NCBI RefSeq assembly: GCF_000987835.1
Contig: NZ_CP011308.1
Span: 558,001-622,000 of the forward strand
Direction of reading: 5' to 3'
DNA length: 64,000 nt
Source of the DNA: Sulfurovum lithotrophicum
GTDB lineage: Bacteria > Campylobacterota > Campylobacteria > Campylobacterales > Sulfurovaceae
This document shows, one piece after another, positions 35,621 through 44,117 of this stretch. A program made the translations under genes and the position numbers. Under the pieces are notes generated by a model. That model saw only the letters and a list, made by a program, of their open reading frames with translations. It had not been told where the DNA came from and made no database searches. Every line of letters begins with the position of its first letter. Positions within the stretch are counted from its first letter, which is position 1.

Positions 35621-36484
35621 ATGACAGAAACAAAAATCCAGAATGAACATATAAAAATAGGTGAGGTCAATACCCTCAAGATAGAACGTGATACCGACTT
35701 CGGGTATTATCTTGCTGCCAAAGACTATGAAGAGGTACTGCTCCCCAATGTCTACATCATGGAAGATGAGATGCCTATGGGCTCGCTTCTGGATGTCTTT
35801 GTCTACACGGACAGCGAGGACCGTCCCGTAGCGACGACGAAGATGCCGTATGCGAAACTGGGCGAGTACGGTTACTTTACCGTAGTAGACTATAAGCCCT
35901 ACGGTGCCTTTGTCAACTGGGGGCTCCCCAAAGACCTCTTTGTACCGCTCTCCCAGCAGAAAGAACATTTTCATATCGGTAAGAAATATCTGCTGCGTGT
36001 CTGCCTCGATGCGCAGACCGGACGGCTTTACGGAACACAGAAGATCGGCAAGTATTTCAACCGTGAAATGAAAGGGCTGCATCAAAACAAAGTGCTTGAT
36101 GCTATTGTCCTGGCCCAGACACCGCTTGGCTATAAGGTGATCGCTGACAACCAGTATGAAGGGATGCTCTTTTCCAATGAGATCTTTGAGCCCGTGAAAG
36201 TGGGAGACCGTAAAAAAGTCTATATCAAGACCGTCCGCAAAGACGGAAAGCTTGACCTCTCATTGCAGCCCATAGGCAAACAGGCAAAGATAGGTGAAGC
36301 CGAAGGAAGTATTTTAGAACTTCTTAAAGAGGCGGATGGTGAGCTTCCTTTTACCTATAAGAGTGATGCAGAAGAGATAAAAAAAATGTTCGGCTTGAGC
36401 AAGAAGAACTTCAAACGTACGTTGACCGCTTTGATAGAAGCCAAAAAGATCGTTCTGCTTGAAGACAGTATCAAATTAGTGTAG
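35621..36484 (+). CDS. CvfB-like S1-domain RNA-binding protein
   Basis: A 287-residue protein of the CvfB/YitL family. It contains S1-type OB folds (one clear: YGAFVNWGLPKDLFVPLSQQ near residues 95-115; another VGDRKKVYIKTVRKDGKLDLSLQP near 195-220) and a C-terminal winged helix (EEIKKMFGLSKKNFKRTLTALIEAKKI). CvfB binds RNA in staphylococci and affects virulence regulators; the role here is unknown. It is 78 bp downstream of dsbD and 8 bp before the cytochrome-thioredoxin gene. Confidence 0.85.
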   Translation: MTETKIQNEHIKIGEVNTLKIERDTDFGYYLAAKDYEEVLLPNVYIMEDEMPMGSLLDVFVYTDSEDRPVATTKMPYAKLGEYGYFTVVDYKPYGAFVNWGLPKDLFVPLSQQKEHFHIGKKYLLRVCLDAQTGRLYGTQKIGKYFNREMKGLHQNKVLDAIVLAQTPLGYKVIADNQYEGMLFSNEIFEPVKVGDRKKVYIKTVRKDGKLDLSLQPIGKQAKIGEAEGSILELLKEADGELPFTYKSDAEEIKKMFGLSKKNFKRTLTALIEAKKIVLLEDSIKLV

Positions 36485-36492
36485 GCGTCACA

Positions 36493-37269
36493 ATGAGATC
36501 GGTTTTTATAACATTTATATTACTGAACAGCTTCCTTTTTGCTCTGTCGGGAGAAGAAGTGTTCAAGCAGAAGTGCGCTTCCTGCCACCAATACTATGTT
36601 CCCCAGAACAAAATCATAGCCAATGCAAAACATGACAACAAAGACTTGAACCTTGCAGCGCCCACGCTGACAGAGATGTCGTTCATGATCAAAGACCAGG
36701 TCGGTGACCGTGCGCTTGATGCGGAGGGGCAGAAATTCCAGATAGAGGAGTGGCTGACCGACTATCTGAATGCCCCGACCAAAGATAAAGGTGTCATACC
36801 TGATGAATTTACGCGTTTTTTCGAGGTGATGCCAAGTATGAAAGGGCAGCTTAACGAAGATGAGGTCGAAGCATTGACGGATTTCATCTATGTCTATTCC
36901 GAGAAAATGACTGTGGCCCACAGTGTGAAACGTTACAGTTATGAGGAAGCCAAAAAGATCGCCAAGGAGCAGAACAAGATCATTCTGATCGAAGGTTACA
37001 TCTCTTTCTGCCGCGGATGTATACGCATGGACAGAGAAGTGATGGTAGAAGATAAGGTCAAGGAGGTGCTTAACAAAGATTTTGTTTTTGTCAAGAAAAA
37101 CTTTCTGATCGAAAAACTGCCTTTGGGGATCAAACATCTGGGAACGCCTTCGTTCTATTTCATCAATTCGGATGGAGACAAGGTGATAGAAATGGTACAG
37201 GGTTTCGGTACTGCCGATGAATTCCTGGAATTGCTGAAAAATGTCAAAAAAATGGCGGAGAACCAGTGA
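36493..37269 (+). CDS. Cytochrome c-thioredoxin fusion protein
   Basis: A 258-residue exported protein. After a signal peptide (about 1-17), a class I c-type haem domain has CASCH near residues 28-32 and probable axial Met (VMPSMKGQ near 115). A thioredoxin-like domain follows (about residues 145-255) with FCRGCIRMD near 174 as a CxxC centre and cis-Pro in GTPSFYF near 218. The pairing of haem and thiol sites in one periplasmic chain suggests electron flow between cytochromes and disulphides. I do not know a named family for this fusion. Confidence 0.82.
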   Translation: MRSVFITFILLNSFLFALSGEEVFKQKCASCHQYYVPQNKIIANAKHDNKDLNLAAPTLTEMSFMIKDQVGDRALDAEGQKFQIEEWLTDYLNAPTKDKGVIPDEFTRFFEVMPSMKGQLNEDEVEALTDFIYVYSEKMTVAHSVKRYSYEEAKKIAKEQNKIILIEGYISFCRGCIRMDREVMVEDKVKEVLNKDFVFVKKNFLIEKLPLGIKHLGTPSFYFINSDGDKVIEMVQGFGTADEFLELLKNVKKMAENQ

Positions 37270-37298
37270 TCGATCTCCAGCAGGGTATAGGCTAAAGA

Positions 37299-38855
37299 AT
37301 GAGAGCTATGATACATTTTGTATTCTTTTTGCTTCTGCCCCTGCTGCTTTTTGCCAACCCCTTCAAAGTGGCTTCCTATAATGTAGAGAATCTTTTTGAT
37401 GCAGACTACCAGGGAACAGAGTATGCAGAGTATATCCCGGAGAAACACAACTGGACGAAACGTATGGCCGAGATCAAACTTGACCATACGGCCGAAGTAC
37501 TCTGCGATCTCGATGCCGATATCGTGGCATTGCAGGAGATAGAGAATGAAAGTGTTTTCAATGCTTTACAGAAAAGACTTAAGAGAGTAGGCTGCCCCTA
37601 CCGTTACGGCGCGATTACCCATAAAAAAGGTGCACCTATCCAGGTGGCACTTCTGTCTCATTTTCCTCTCAAAAAGCATAGGGACCTTCAGGTAAGCTTT
37701 TCTCCCTATGTCCGTAACATCCTGGAAGTGGAAGCAGAGGTCGACGGGTATCCTCTGACGATCTTTGCCAATCACTGGAAGTCCAAAAGCAGGAAAGGGG
37801 TTGAGAGCAAACGGATCGCCTATGCCAGGACACTTGAAAAACGTATTTTATCCATGCCGGCAAGCAAAGAATACATAATCCTCGGAGATCTCAACTCCAA
37901 TTACGATGCCTACCTGACACTGCCAAAAAAACTGAATGATACACAGGGAAGGACCGGGATCAATCACATACTGAAAACGATTGATAATAATGAGCTTATC
38001 AGTAAATCCCAGATACGAAAAGCACCCAAAGGAATACATTACTCTACCTGGAATGAAGTGCCTTTCAAGGAGAGATGGAGTCATAAATTCTATGGGCATA
38101 GAAGTACACTTGACCATATCTTGTTACCTCCTTCAATGTTCGACGGCAAAGGGATCGACTATGTCAACAACTCTTTCGGGGTCTTCAAATCAGACAGGCT
38201 GTTCACTTCAAAAGGGTATATCAACCGATGGCAGATAAAGAACGGGAAACATACCGGCAAGGGGTATTCCGACCATCTGCCGGTCTATGCGGTTTTTGAT
38301 ACAAAACCGTATAGAGCCTCCCCGAAAGCTGCACCCGAAAAAGCAACAGTGGGCAGTATCGAAGATCTTTACAAAATGGATCAACTGGACCATCCTGTTG
38401 TACTTGAGGATGTTGTCGTCGTCCTGAAACGGGGGCGTTATGCCGTGGTCAAGCAGTCACCAAAAGGACGGGGTATTTTTATATTTGGTGCAGTAAAGGG
38501 TATGAAAGAAGGAAGGAAGCTTGACCTTCGTGTACAGGAAATCTCGACCTATCAAGGACTTAAAGAGATCACGGCACTGGTCAAACTCAGGGAAAAAGGT
38601 ACGGCTGATCTAATACCTTATTATGCTTCACTGGATATGATGAGACAGAATGAGGTCGTACGCAATTTGGTCGGTGTGGTTAAAAACAGGTATGTATATG
38701 TCAATGGTAAAAAGATACCCCTCTATTTCAAAAACCGGAAACTTACACCCAAAAACGGGTCAAAAATCAAGATAGACTATGCACATCTTGGGTATTATAA
38801 GAAGTTACAGCTGGTCATTTACAGCAAAAAAGATTTTACGATTTTGGAGGATTGA
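37299..38855 (+). CDS. Secreted endonuclease/exonuclease/phosphatase-family protein
   Basis: A 518-residue exported enzyme. A signal peptide (about 1-22) precedes an EEP (DNase I-like) domain with ASYNVENLFD near residue 27, LQEIENE near 80, NHWKSK near 155, ILGDLNSNY near 191 and a terminal SDHLPVY near 322, so the metal and catalytic residues are intact. A C-terminal beta-rich region of about 170 residues may be OB-fold. Likely a periplasmic or extracellular nuclease; phosphodiesterase activity on other substrates is possible. Confidence 0.87.
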   Translation: MRAMIHFVFFLLLPLLLFANPFKVASYNVENLFDADYQGTEYAEYIPEKHNWTKRMAEIKLDHTAEVLCDLDADIVALQEIENESVFNALQKRLKRVGCPYRYGAITHKKGAPIQVALLSHFPLKKHRDLQVSFSPYVRNILEVEAEVDGYPLTIFANHWKSKSRKGVESKRIAYARTLEKRILSMPASKEYIILGDLNSNYDAYLTLPKKLNDTQGRTGINHILKTIDNNELISKSQIRKAPKGIHYSTWNEVPFKERWSHKFYGHRSTLDHILLPPSMFDGKGIDYVNNSFGVFKSDRLFTSKGYINRWQIKNGKHTGKGYSDHLPVYAVFDTKPYRASPKAAPEKATVGSIEDLYKMDQLDHPVVLEDVVVVLKRGRYAVVKQSPKGRGIFIFGAVKGMKEGRKLDLRVQEISTYQGLKEITALVKLREKGTADLIPYYASLDMMRQNEVVRNLVGVVKNRYVYVNGKKIPLYFKNRKLTPKNGSKIKIDYAHLGYYKKLQLVIYSKKDFTILED

Positions 38856-38858
38856 AAG

Positions 38859-39293
38859 ATGGCATATTATACATGGATACTGGCATTTCACGTCATGAGT
38901 TTTACAAGTTGGATGGCAATGCTTTTTTATCTGCCGAGACTTTTCATCTACCACAGGGAGCATGCTGACAACAAGGCTTTTGGAGAAGTAGTCGAGGTAC
39001 AGGAGTACAAGCTCTATAACTACATCGGTGTACCTGCGATGTGGGCGACGATACTTTCGGGTGGACTTATGCTTTATCTGAATCCCGGTATTTTTCAAAG
39101 TGGTGGATGGATGCATGCAAAACTCTTCTTTGTTGCTTTGCTGATCGCATACAGTTTTTCACTCAATGTGATACGTAAAAAGCTGATCGTTGATCCCTAC
39201 TACAAAAGTGGGAAGTATTTCAGATTCTACAATGAAGTACCGACACTGCTGATGATCTTCATTGTCATCATGGTCGTGGTCAAACCGTTCTAG
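38859..39293 (+). CDS. hemJ: HemJ-type protoporphyrinogen oxidase
   Basis: A 144-residue four-helix membrane protein. WILAFHVMSFTSWMAMLFYLPRL at the N-terminus contains the conserved histidine of HemJ, and MHAKLFFVALL near residue 85 contains the conserved H-x-K. HemJ oxidises protoporphyrinogen IX, replacing HemY or HemG in many proteobacteria including this class. Older annotations call the family UPF0093 or CopD-like. The gap to the nuclease gene is 3 bp. Confidence 0.88.
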   Translation: MAYYTWILAFHVMSFTSWMAMLFYLPRLFIYHREHADNKAFGEVVEVQEYKLYNYIGVPAMWATILSGGLMLYLNPGIFQSGGWMHAKLFFVALLIAYSFSLNVIRKKLIVDPYYKSGKYFRFYNEVPTLLMIFIVIMVVVKPF

Positions 39294-39317
39294 TCATAAA
39301 ACTAAATAGTTTTGTGT

Positions 39318-39323
39318 TATAAT
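39318..39323 (+). promoter_or_regulatory. -10 box of the DUF2231-like gene
   Basis: TATAAT in GTGTTATAATCTC, 30 bp upstream of the start codon. Confidence 0.5.
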
Positions 39324-39353
39324 CTCTACACATCAACATTTAAGGAATGAATT

Positions 39354-40193
39354 ATGCAATTACCAGCACTACCGTTTAAAATACCTGAGATACCACTACC
39401 GTTCGATATACCGGCACTTATGCACCCGCCGGTCGACCACTTTATCATTGCATTGCCGATAGTGGTGCTTTTATTGGAGATCATCAATCTTTTTACAAAA
39501 AAAAGAGCGATCGGAGTGATCTCTTTCTTCTTACTGATACTGACCGTTGTGGCGGCAATTGCTGCATATCTTACCGGATCTGCCGATGGAAAACATGCAT
39601 GGGATCTTCTCTCGGAAGCGGGACAGGCGGACCTGAAGGCACATAAGCTGCTCGGTACCTACCTGATGCTGGCATCTGTCATTGTGCTTGTGTTCAAACT
39701 ACTTTCCTCAATGATCCAGAGAGGAATGATGAAGGCACTTTACCTTCTGATCCTCGTTCTTTTTGTTGCAGGTATCCTAAAGCAGGGCAAAGAAGGTGGA
39801 GAACTGGTCTATACTTACGGTGCCAATGTCAAGATCGTAAAGATTAAAGATGACGAACTCTTTGATTGTAAAGATGACTTGAGTGATTATATAGCCGAAG
39901 AGAAAGAGGCTGAAGAGGAAGCCAAGGCGGTGGCAGAAGCAAAAAAAGCTGAAGAGGCCAAAAAAGCTGAAGAGGTCAAAAAGACAGAAGAATCTGCAAA
40001 ACCGGAAGACAGTGTTGCAAAAGAGGAGTCTGCTGCGATAGATGCTCCTGAAGCTGTAAAAGATCATGCGGCAGCCGCTGCAGAAGTGGAGGAGAGTGCA
40101 TCAAAAGAGGCATTTGAAACCAAAGAGGATAGTGCAAATTTCAAAAATGAAGCCCAGGCAGACGAGAAAAAAGAGCTTGCTCCTGCAGAATAG
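39354..40193 (+). CDS. DUF2231-like membrane protein with long charged tail
   Basis: A 279-residue protein. The first 145 residues hold four helices with HPPVDHFIIALPIVVLLLEI near 25-44, YLTGSADGK near 80 and AHKLLGTYLM near 102, which fit the DUF2231 family (proposed haem- or quinone-linked). The last 110 residues are low complexity: repeated Ala/Glu/Lys blocks (AEEAKKAEEVKKTEE) and then a Glu/Ala/Ser/Asp tail. Most family members lack such a tail. It has its own promoter and ends 33 bp before a convergent cytochrome gene. Confidence 0.75.
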   Translation: MQLPALPFKIPEIPLPFDIPALMHPPVDHFIIALPIVVLLLEIINLFTKKRAIGVISFFLLILTVVAAIAAYLTGSADGKHAWDLLSEAGQADLKAHKLLGTYLMLASVIVLVFKLLSSMIQRGMMKALYLLILVLFVAGILKQGKEGGELVYTYGANVKIVKIKDDELFDCKDDLSDYIAEEKEAEEEAKAVAEAKKAEEAKKAEEVKKTEESAKPEDSVAKEESAAIDAPEAVKDHAAAAAEVEESASKEAFETKEDSANFKNEAQADEKKELAPAE

Positions 40194-40226
40194 TACTGTC
40201 TTGTCTAAACCAGTGGAAGACAGTGA

Positions 40227-40583
40227 TCAGGAGCTCCCGTCTCCTGCATTGTCATCGTAATCCAACTCGTATACTTCGTCCTGCTCCGTTCTTTTGAGAG
40301 TAGAGAGGTATTTTGCCATTTCAAGGGTCTGGTTCTCATCCAGGTTTTTGGCAAAAGATATCATCACGTTTCCAAATGCCGTTCGTGTTTTTCCGTTTTG
40401 CAAGTCTTTCAGCTTTTTGAGCAGTACCTCTTCTCTTTGTCCCTGCAGTCTGGGAGTCGCACCGATCCCTTCACCGTAAAGCCCGTGACATCCATGACAT
40501 CCGTTCTTCAAATAGACTTCCGACATCGTTTCGGCATGCAGTATAAGGTTTAAAAAGAGTCCGAGTAATATCTTTTTTTTCAT
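40227..40583 (-). CDS. Small periplasmic c-type cytochrome
   Basis: A 118-residue protein with a signal peptide (about 1-17) and a class I haem c domain. The haem motif CHGCH is near residues 29-33, and the axial methionine is probably in NVMISFAKNL near 73. An acidic tail ends the protein. It is similar in layout to cytochrome c553-type electron carriers. It is single on its strand; the riboswitch-controlled operon starts divergently 100 bp away. Confidence 0.88.
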   Translation of the reverse strand: MKKKILLGLFLNLILHAETMSEVYLKNGCHGCHGLYGEGIGATPRLQGQREEVLLKKLKDLQNGKTRTAFGNVMISFAKNLDENQTLEMAKYLSTLKRTEQDEVYELDYDDNAGDGSS

Positions 40584-40683
40584 CCAAAGTACTTTTTTTA
40601 GGTTATTATATTCATAAAATGATGAAAAATCAATACAAAAAGAAAAAGAGAGAAAAATAACGTTAATTTAATATTATGACAAG

Positions 40684-40689
40684 TATAAT
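40684..40689 (+). promoter_or_regulatory. -10 box of the riboswitch operon
   Basis: TATAAT in AAGTATAATTAA. Transcription would begin near 40696, about 25 nt before the riboswitch core and 170 nt before the first gene. Confidence 0.6.
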
Positions 40690-40717
40690 TAATTAAGACA
40701 AAATTAAAGATTGTCTG

Positions 40718-40800
40718 AAAATGAAAAAGCCAAACCTGTTGTGAAGCAGGGACGGAAAGTCATGGGACTTGATAAAATTAAGTTCGCCAGATCGCCGCGT
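40718..40800 (+). promoter_or_regulatory. Cyclic-di-GMP-I (GEMM-I) riboswitch
   Basis: The segment carries the conserved GEMM-I core: AGCCAAACC (40729-40737), a P1b stem CCTGTT-GTGA-AGCAGG capped by a GNRA tetraloop (40736-40751), GGGACGGAAAGTC (40749-40761) and a second stem ACTTGA/TTAAGT (40767-40783) before GCCAGATCGCC. In known examples one helix docks the GNRA loop and c-di-GMP sits at the three-way junction. It lies in the leader of the PilJ-protein operon. Seen: motif and folding. Inferred: ligand. It was identified by eye, not by a covariance model. Confidence 0.82.
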
Positions 40801-40834
40801 AAAGTAGTATCTATACTTTTTATTACTTTATTTT
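40801..40834 (+). terminator. Possible expression platform of the riboswitch
   Basis: AAAGTA (40801-40806) can pair with TACTTT at 40814-40819 or at 40824-40829, each followed by T-rich sequence. This weak, alternative stem right after the aptamer could act as a conditional terminator. Confidence 0.4.
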
Positions 40835-40867
40835 GGTTCCTTTTTCAATACAAAAAAAGGAGTTAAA

Positions 40868-41650
40868 ATGCATAAACCTCTCCAATACTGGATAAAAATT
40901 TTTCTAATAATGTGTTTCTCAATCGGATTTTTGCATGCCATTGAGATCGCTAACCTTTCGCAGGCAGTGGATGTAGCCGGAAAACAGCGTATGTATACCC
41001 AGCGGATGCTGAAAGATTATGCAATGATAGGTTTGCAGAATAATTTCGGAAATCCAAAAGAAGATCTGACGAAGATAATGGCAAATTTTGAAAACCACCT
41101 TGACTCGCTGATCGCGTTCAACAAGGAGCCCAAAACAGAAGAGAGTCTCTTGAAAGTAAAGAAGTTGTGGGTTCCCATTAAGCAGGCACTGAATGAGCCG
41201 CCCAGCAAAGATAAGGCAGGAAAGATGCAGGAAGACCTTGAGGCACTTTTGAAGCAATCTAATGAGGCGGTCGGCCTCTTTGCCAAGCAGACAGGAAAAG
41301 AGTCGGGTGAGATCATCAATATCTCTGGCCGTCAGCGTATGCTTTCCCAGAGAATGGCGAGTCTGTACATGCTGAAAGTATGGGGTGTGAACGATCCCCA
41401 ATTCAAAAAAAAGATGGATGCATCGATGAAGCTTTTCAAAGATTCTCTTGACCGCCTTATGAAATCAGATATGAATACACCGGAGATTACGGCACTCTTG
41501 AAAAAGGCGGAAAGAGCATTCAAGTTCTTTGAGATTATGAACAGATCAAAGTCAAAATTTATTCCGGCATTGATCTACAAAAAATCCAATGAGATCCTTA
41601 AAAACATGAATACTGCTACAGGACTGTATGCTGCACAGGAAGGTAAATAG
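40868..41650 (+). CDS. Secreted double PilJ-domain protein 1
   Basis: A 260-residue exported protein. After a signal peptide (about 1-24) it has two PilJ N-terminal type sensor motifs, AGKQRMYTQRMLKDYAM near residue 37 and SGRQRMLSQRMASLYML near 152. The motif resembles the P-box of the NarX/NarQ nitrate sensors, where arginines bind the anion. Unlike PilJ or NarX, it has no transducer, kinase or membrane anchor and should be a soluble all-helical periplasmic protein. It is the first gene after the c-di-GMP riboswitch, with an AAAGGAG ribosome site. Confidence 0.82.
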   Translation: MHKPLQYWIKIFLIMCFSIGFLHAIEIANLSQAVDVAGKQRMYTQRMLKDYAMIGLQNNFGNPKEDLTKIMANFENHLDSLIAFNKEPKTEESLLKVKKLWVPIKQALNEPPSKDKAGKMQEDLEALLKQSNEAVGLFAKQTGKESGEIINISGRQRMLSQRMASLYMLKVWGVNDPQFKKKMDASMKLFKDSLDRLMKSDMNTPEITALLKKAERAFKFFEIMNRSKSKFIPALIYKKSNEILKNMNTATGLYAAQEGK

Positions 41651-41656
41651 TATATT

Positions 41657-42436
41657 ATGAATAGAATGAAAAAAAGAATAAAAAAGATAGGGATCTTTTT
41701 CCTGCTGACAGCATCATTGGCGGCAGTTGAGATTCAAAATACGGAAGATGCGGTCAATATAGCCGGCAAGCAGAGAATGTTTACCCAGCGTATGCTGAAG
41801 GATTATGCCATGGTCGGGATGGGAAATACATTCGGCACTCCCGGCAAAGATCTCCAGCAGACTATAGATGCTTTTACAGACCATCTGAAGTTGTTGAAAG
41901 CATATGCCAAAAATGATGCAATTAAAAAGAGTCTGGATGAGATAGAAGTACAGTGGAAGCCTCTTCGGAAAATACTACAGGAAACCCCAAATCTCAGCAA
42001 AGTAGAAAAGCTGCAGGGGGATTTGGAAGCACTCTTGACGGCATCGGACAAAGCAACAAAGCTGTTTGCAAAAGAGACGGGGAAAAACTCTGGTGAAATT
42101 GTCAATATGGCAGGACGTCAGCGTATGCTTTCCCAAAGAATGGCAAGTCTCTATATGCTGAAAGTGTGGGGTGTCAAAGACCCGAAATTCAAACTAAAAC
42201 TGGATGATGCATTGATGCTTTTCAAAAGCTCTTTGGAGAAGCTGGAAAAATCTCCGGTGAACAATGAAGAGATCAATGCTTTGCTGGCAAAGGTCAAGCG
42301 TTCATTCGTCTTTTTTGAAATGATGAACCGGTCAAAGTCAAAATTCGTTCCGACGCTGATCTACAAGAAGTCAAATGATATCTTGAAAAATATGAACAGT
42401 ATTACAGAACTTTATGTCAAAATTGAATCAAAATAA
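41657..42436 (+). CDS. Secreted double PilJ-domain protein 2
   Basis: A 259-residue paralogue of the preceding protein; much of the sequence is identical (QRMASLYMLKVWGV, FFEMMNRSKSKFVPTLIYKKSN). It has a signal peptide and two PilJ motifs (AGKQRMFTQRMLKDYAMVG and AGRQRMLSQRMASLYML). The strong similarity to gene 1 points to tandem duplication. It begins 6 bp after gene 1 and its end lies close to gene 3, so all are cotranscribed. No membrane segment beyond the signal peptide is visible. Confidence 0.82.
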   Translation: MNRMKKRIKKIGIFFLLTASLAAVEIQNTEDAVNIAGKQRMFTQRMLKDYAMVGMGNTFGTPGKDLQQTIDAFTDHLKLLKAYAKNDAIKKSLDEIEVQWKPLRKILQETPNLSKVEKLQGDLEALLTASDKATKLFAKETGKNSGEIVNMAGRQRMLSQRMASLYMLKVWGVKDPKFKLKLDDALMLFKSSLEKLEKSPVNNEEINALLAKVKRSFVFFEMMNRSKSKFVPTLIYKKSNDILKNMNSITELYVKIESK

Positions 42437-42449
42437 AAGGAAGATGAAG

Positions 42450-43274
42450 ATGAAAAATGTATGGATGAAAAACATAAGTATGGCGGTAGCGGCTGTTTTG
42501 ATGCTCTCGGGCAGTGTCTGTGTCGTACAGGCGGAAGAGGCACCTGCAGTGGCAACAAACAAAGCGGTGATCGCAGATATTGTCAAACTGATCGATATTG
42601 CGGGAAAACAGCGTATGCTCTCGCAAAGGATTGCAAAAGATTATCTGTATGTCGGAAAAAAGGTAGCGGTATCCAAAGCAAGCAAGCAGCAGCAGAAGTC
42701 CATTGAAGAGATGATCGCTGCGCACAAGGTGCTGGTCGACTCCATTAACGATCCTGAGATCAGAAACCTGCTCTCATTCGTTGAACTGAGTATCGAAGAT
42801 TTCAAAGCGACGGCGAATGAACCTTTCACACTTGACAATGCACAGCTGATCATCGACTTGAGCGAATCGATGCTGGAAGGTAGCCAGTATGTTGTTAATT
42901 CCCTCAAAGAGAAAGTAAAAGTGAAGGAATCGGCTATTGTTGGAAAATCAGGTAAGCAGAGAATGCTTGCACAGCGTATCGCAAAATACTATATCGCCTA
43001 TCAGGCAGGGATCAAAGATAAGAATACGGTCGATCAGATGAAAGCAGCCGTTGCAGAATTCTCGGAAGCACACAAAGCACTGATGGCAAACCCCGCCAAT
43101 ACACCGGAGATCAACAGGAAACTCAATCAGATAGATAGATTGTGGAAGATCGTCTATAAATTCTACCTCAATATTGAAAAAGGCGGACTGCCTCTGATCG
43201 TTTTCAATACCACGGATGACATTACGAAGAAAATGAATACGATCACAGCAATGTATGTCGAACTGTATAAGTAA
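42450..43274 (+). CDS. Secreted double PilJ-domain protein 3
   Basis: A 274-residue exported protein with a signal peptide ending near VVQA. Two PilJ motifs are intact: AGKQRMLSQRIAKDYLYVG and SGKQRMLAQRIAKYYIAY. It is more distant from genes 1 and 2 than they are from each other, and between the motifs it differs in sequence. I choose ATG 42450, which is 8 nt from GGA; ATG 42444 and an upstream start that overlaps gene 2 are alternatives. It probably forms a helical bundle in the periplasm. Confidence 0.8.
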   Translation: MKNVWMKNISMAVAAVLMLSGSVCVVQAEEAPAVATNKAVIADIVKLIDIAGKQRMLSQRIAKDYLYVGKKVAVSKASKQQQKSIEEMIAAHKVLVDSINDPEIRNLLSFVELSIEDFKATANEPFTLDNAQLIIDLSESMLEGSQYVVNSLKEKVKVKESAIVGKSGKQRMLAQRIAKYYIAYQAGIKDKNTVDQMKAAVAEFSEAHKALMANPANTPEINRKLNQIDRLWKIVYKFYLNIEKGGLPLIVFNTTDDITKKMNTITAMYVELYK

Positions 43275-43304
43275 GATGACTTGCAGCATCAGGAAGGATT
43301 GCAG

Positions 43305-44105
43305 ATGAAAAAGATCTTATGCATATGTCTGTTGGCAGGGAGTTTGTCCTATGCCACAACAGATATGAACAGTAGACAAAGTGTGCAGAAGAAGAGGATC
43401 GCTACAGTAACGAGAGGTGACGTCAAGATTATTGAAGCGACGGAAAATATACGTTTTTTGAGTCAACAGATCGTAAAAGAGTACCTTTTTCTGTTTGTTA
43501 CGCCTCAGAAAGAAGCAGTGAAAGCAAAAGTGAAGAAGAGGCTGGTCACACTGAGTAACAATATACGAATGATCGCGGCCACGACAAAAGATGTTGATTC
43601 AAAAGATATTCTGGAATTCCTGGCATACAGTAAAGACCAGATCGCACAGACTTTGACCGAAGAGATTACGGAAGAGAATGCGGCATTGATGCTTGACTAC
43701 AGCGAAACACTCCTGGAAGGGGCTGACTCCATTGCAGCGGCACATGCCTATGATTTCAGTAGTGAAGAGCGTATGCTGATGGCCACCAAGCAGATGGAGT
43801 ATCTGATAGAGCGTATCATGAAATACTATATGGCACTGCATGTAGGTTTTGACAATCCTACAAATCAAAACCAGATGAATAAGTCTATCGCGCAGTTTGG
43901 TAACAAGCTGCAGGATATTGAAGCCTATACCTATCCTAAAGAGATTGGTGGTGTAAAAAGCAAGATTTTGAAATCATGGTATGCGAATGGCTTTTATCTT
44001 GGAAAATCTGAAACGCTTTTCATTCCAAAGCTTATGTTGATATCGACAGCACATCTGGAAGATCTCATTGTCAAGATCGCCTTATATCATAACCAGAATC
44101 AGTAA
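43305..44105 (+). CDS. Secreted PilJ-like protein 4 (degenerate motifs)
   Basis: A 266-residue exported protein of the same size and helical pattern as genes 1-3. The PilJ positions are eroded: ATENIRFLSQQIVKEYLFLF replaces the first motif and TKQMEYLIERIMKYYMALH the second, so the AGKQRM glycine and first arginine are lost. It may have a structural or partner role in place of ligand binding. It starts at ATG 43305 (AGGAAGG upstream) and is followed 12 bp later by the hybrid kinase. Confidence 0.7.
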   Translation: MKKILCICLLAGSLSYATTDMNSRQSVQKKRIATVTRGDVKIIEATENIRFLSQQIVKEYLFLFVTPQKEAVKAKVKKRLVTLSNNIRMIAATTKDVDSKDILEFLAYSKDQIAQTLTEEITEENAALMLDYSETLLEGADSIAAAHAYDFSSEERMLMATKQMEYLIERIMKYYMALHVGFDNPTNQNQMNKSIAQFGNKLQDIEAYTYPKEIGGVKSKILKSWYANGFYLGKSETLFIPKLMLISTAHLEDLIVKIALYHNQNQ

Positions 44106-44117
44106 AGGAGAATAAGA

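Noticed and set aside
40868-44105. The four PilJ-type proteins as methyl-accepting chemotaxis receptors
   Set aside because: None has a membrane helix beyond the signal peptide or any signalling domain.
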